From positions 248,001 to 312,000 of the forward strand of contig CAVOGL010000007.1 in NCBI GenBank assembly GCA_963695415.1: a stretch of 64,000 nt of DNA, read 5' to 3'. The notes under the pieces were generated by a model, which had not been told where the DNA came from, ran no database searches, and was given only the letters and a program-made list of their open reading frames with translations. Within the stretch, counting starts at the first letter, position 1. Each line of letters starts with the position of its first letter. The translations under genes and the position numbers were made by a program. The DNA is from CAVXWV01 sp963695415. GTDB lineage: Bacteria; Chloroflexota; Anaerolineae; Anaerolineales; UBA4823. Shown piece by piece: positions 62,682 to 64,000 of the stretch.

Positions 62682-63848
62682 CTATACTTTCTGTTGGATA
62701 AATTCGACGATGGAGAAAATCTCCTCAAGGTCGGGTGAACGCACAAGATAACCGTAGTCGCCCAGTGCTGCGCTGAAAACACCGCTGATGGGTTGGTGAT
62801 GCGATATGCAGCAATCTTCCAATTCTTCGATGATCTCTGCATGCGTATGGGAGTAGGTAATCTTATTTTTTCTCCCGATATACGCACAATGATATGGGCG
62901 CGAGTATTCCGCAGTGAACCGGTTGTGGACGACTACATGTGCCCACTCTTTATAAATATCAATGTCGTTGGCATAATTGAACATATCCGTGGTTAAACCA
63001 CCAGGTGGACGCATGTTCACCTCGAGGGCAATGATTTCACCACTGTCCTTCTTCTTGAAAAACTCGAAATGGAAAAACCTTTCGCGCACGTTAAAGGCTT
63101 TCAACACCTGCCGACCGACAGTTTCGAGTTCTTCGGGGATATCGCGAAGGGAATAATAATATACATCCTCATCATTATTAACAACTTCCATGATACCCTG
63201 GCTGTATGTATGCGATGTAAAAAACACCAGATTTCCATCTCGATCGGTCAAACCATCGAATGTGTAAATTTGTCCGGAGATGAACTCCTCGATGATGTAG
63301 TCTGTATCGGTTTTTTGTGAAAAGAATTGCTTCAATTGGGACAAGTTATTGATCTTGAACGTCTTCGCCGCGCCAACACCAATATCAGGTTTAGCTACGA
63401 CTGGGAAACCTATCTCATCTACAAGTTTCTTACCATCTGCCAGGGTTTTCACAACACGACCTTGTGGTGCTGGGACTCCTGCATGAATGAAAACTTTCTT
63501 CATCGCTGATTTTCGCTTGATCTTTTCTATTTCTTCACGCTTAATCCCAAAGATGTTGAAATCAGAGCGTAACGAAGCCTCAGTTTCAAGCCAATACTCG
63601 TTAAATGAATCAATGCGGTCAAGTTTTCCGTGCCTGTGTGTGAAATAACCGCAGGCGCGCAGTAACTGGTCATAACTGTGCATATCGTGGACCTGGAAAT
63701 ATTCACCCAGGGACGATTTCAACTCGGGTTTTAGATTATCATACGGCTCATCTGCAATACCCAGCACGTTTACCCCAAGCTCAAATAAATGGAATCCAAA
63801 AAGGTAATAATTTTCAGGGAAATGGGGCGAGAGAAATACAAAATTCAT
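62682..63848 (-). CDS. ATP-grasp family protein
   Basis: 388 aa. ATP-grasp fold with KSAMKKVFIHAGVPAPQG, GFPVVAKPDIGVGAAKTF, IIEEFISGQIYTFDG and EVNMRPPGGLTTDMFNYAN (the Glu/Asn magnesium site; landmarks). The family joins a carboxylate to an amine or thiol nucleophile. Gene order ATP-grasp then esterase is tight (11 bp). Likely product: an amide or ester conjugate, unknown. First gene of a long minus-strand series; 152 bp of non-coding sequence follow to the window end. Confidence 0.88.
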   Translation of the reverse strand: MNFVFLSPHFPENYYLFGFHLFELGVNVLGIADEPYDNLKPELKSSLGEYFQVHDMHSYDQLLRACGYFTHRHGKLDRIDSFNEYWLETEASLRSDFNIFGIKREEIEKIKRKSAMKKVFIHAGVPAPQGRVVKTLADGKKLVDEIGFPVVAKPDIGVGAAKTFKINNLSQLKQFFSQKTDTDYIIEEFISGQIYTFDGLTDRDGNLVFFTSHTYSQGIMEVVNNDEDVYYYSLRDIPEELETVGRQVLKAFNVRERFFHFEFFKKKDSGEIIALEVNMRPPGGLTTDMFNYANDIDIYKEWAHVVVHNRFTAEYSRPYHCAYIGRKNKITYSHTHAEIIEELEDCCISHHQPISGVFSAALGDYGYLVRSPDLEEIFSIVEFIQQKV

Positions 63849-64000
63849 TAAATCTCCATCTAGTCAAATGCTTTAGCCAGGTTTATATGATGAATATCCT
63901 TTAGGAAACCTGACATCATTATAGATCGAAAGCATTTTAAATTCTTCCATTTATACGACAAGTCCATTGAATTTGCAAATTATATGATCTCTACTTCCTG

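Noticed and set aside
63878..63912. CAGGTTT / AAACCTG inverted repeat upstream of the ATP-grasp gene
   Set aside because: Seven-bp arms with a 21-bp loop in AT-rich sequence are expected by chance; no other support.

Overview
This 64 kb window (about 45-50% GC by eye) looks like a chromosomal contig from an anaerobic or facultative bacterium, most plausibly a Chloroflexota of the Anaerolineae type, probably from a metagenome. That assignment is inference. It rests on gene content: a SUF operon carrying a Rieske ferredoxin, an Mvh-type hydrogenase with HdrABC, a heme A synthase, SH3b and zinc-ribbon proteins, and a fused tandem phosphofructokinase. I saw no rRNA, tRNA, prophage, insertion sequence or CRISPR array. 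The only RNA gene I recognise is tmRNA.

Layout. 0-5.7 kb: SUF iron-sulfur operon (sufC partial, sufB, sufD, an unknown 120-aa gene, sufS, sufU, Rieske ferredoxin). 5.7-11.1 kb, minus strand: a tight five-gene operon encoding a zinc-ribbon membrane protein, a large DUF2207-like membrane protein ending in an alternating Cys-Ala tail, a radical SAM/SPASM enzyme with a PqqD-like N-terminus, a degenerate copy of that enzyme without the cluster cysteines, and a methyltransferase. I regard this as the best candidate for an undescribed system: RiPP-like modification of a membrane protein tail. 11.2-16.4 kb: first phosphate (Pst) transporter, pstSCAB-phoU plus a divergent second pstB. 16.4-22.3 kb: glutaredoxin, heme A synthase, ligA, an alpha-oxoamine synthase and an rRNA methyltransferase. 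22.3-24.4 kb: a palindromic element, tmRNA (minus), an ECF sigma factor with a small membrane protein, and a GNAT acetyltransferase. 24.5-31.7 kb: hydrogenase/heterodisulfide reductase operon (hdrCBA-mvhDGA-protease), with many single-base frameshifts in hdrA and hdrB. 32-35.4 kb: transketolase, a zinc-ribbon protein and an SH3 protein.

35.5-48 kb is a phosphate-starvation region: a second pstSCAB-phoU operon whose binding protein is a fusion of three near-identical PstS domains, a surE operon, an HD-GYP-like protein and the PhoB/PhoR two-component system. Two clusters of 11-bp-spaced TTAACA-like half-sites, upstream of the triple pstS and upstream of surE, look like Pho boxes for this PhoB. 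48-57 kb: an A-type iron-sulfur carrier, SmpB (partner of the tmRNA), an LCP protein, tandem phosphofructokinase, an ABM-domain protein, an iron alcohol dehydrogenase, an RsmC-like methyltransferase, a tail-anchored beta-solenoid protein behind an attenuator-like leader, and ribosomal protein L25. 57-63.9 kb, minus strand: an operon-like series with an ATP-grasp enzyme, an esterase, prephenate dehydratase, IscS/NifS, MnmA, a small membrane protein, frameshifted TrmI and a Nudix hydrolase.

Several genes carry clean single frameshifts with intact protein on both sides (hdrA, hdrB, pstC, trmI). Sequencing or consensus error is the simplest explanation, although the pstC lesion sits in a (CG)5 tract and could be real slippage.
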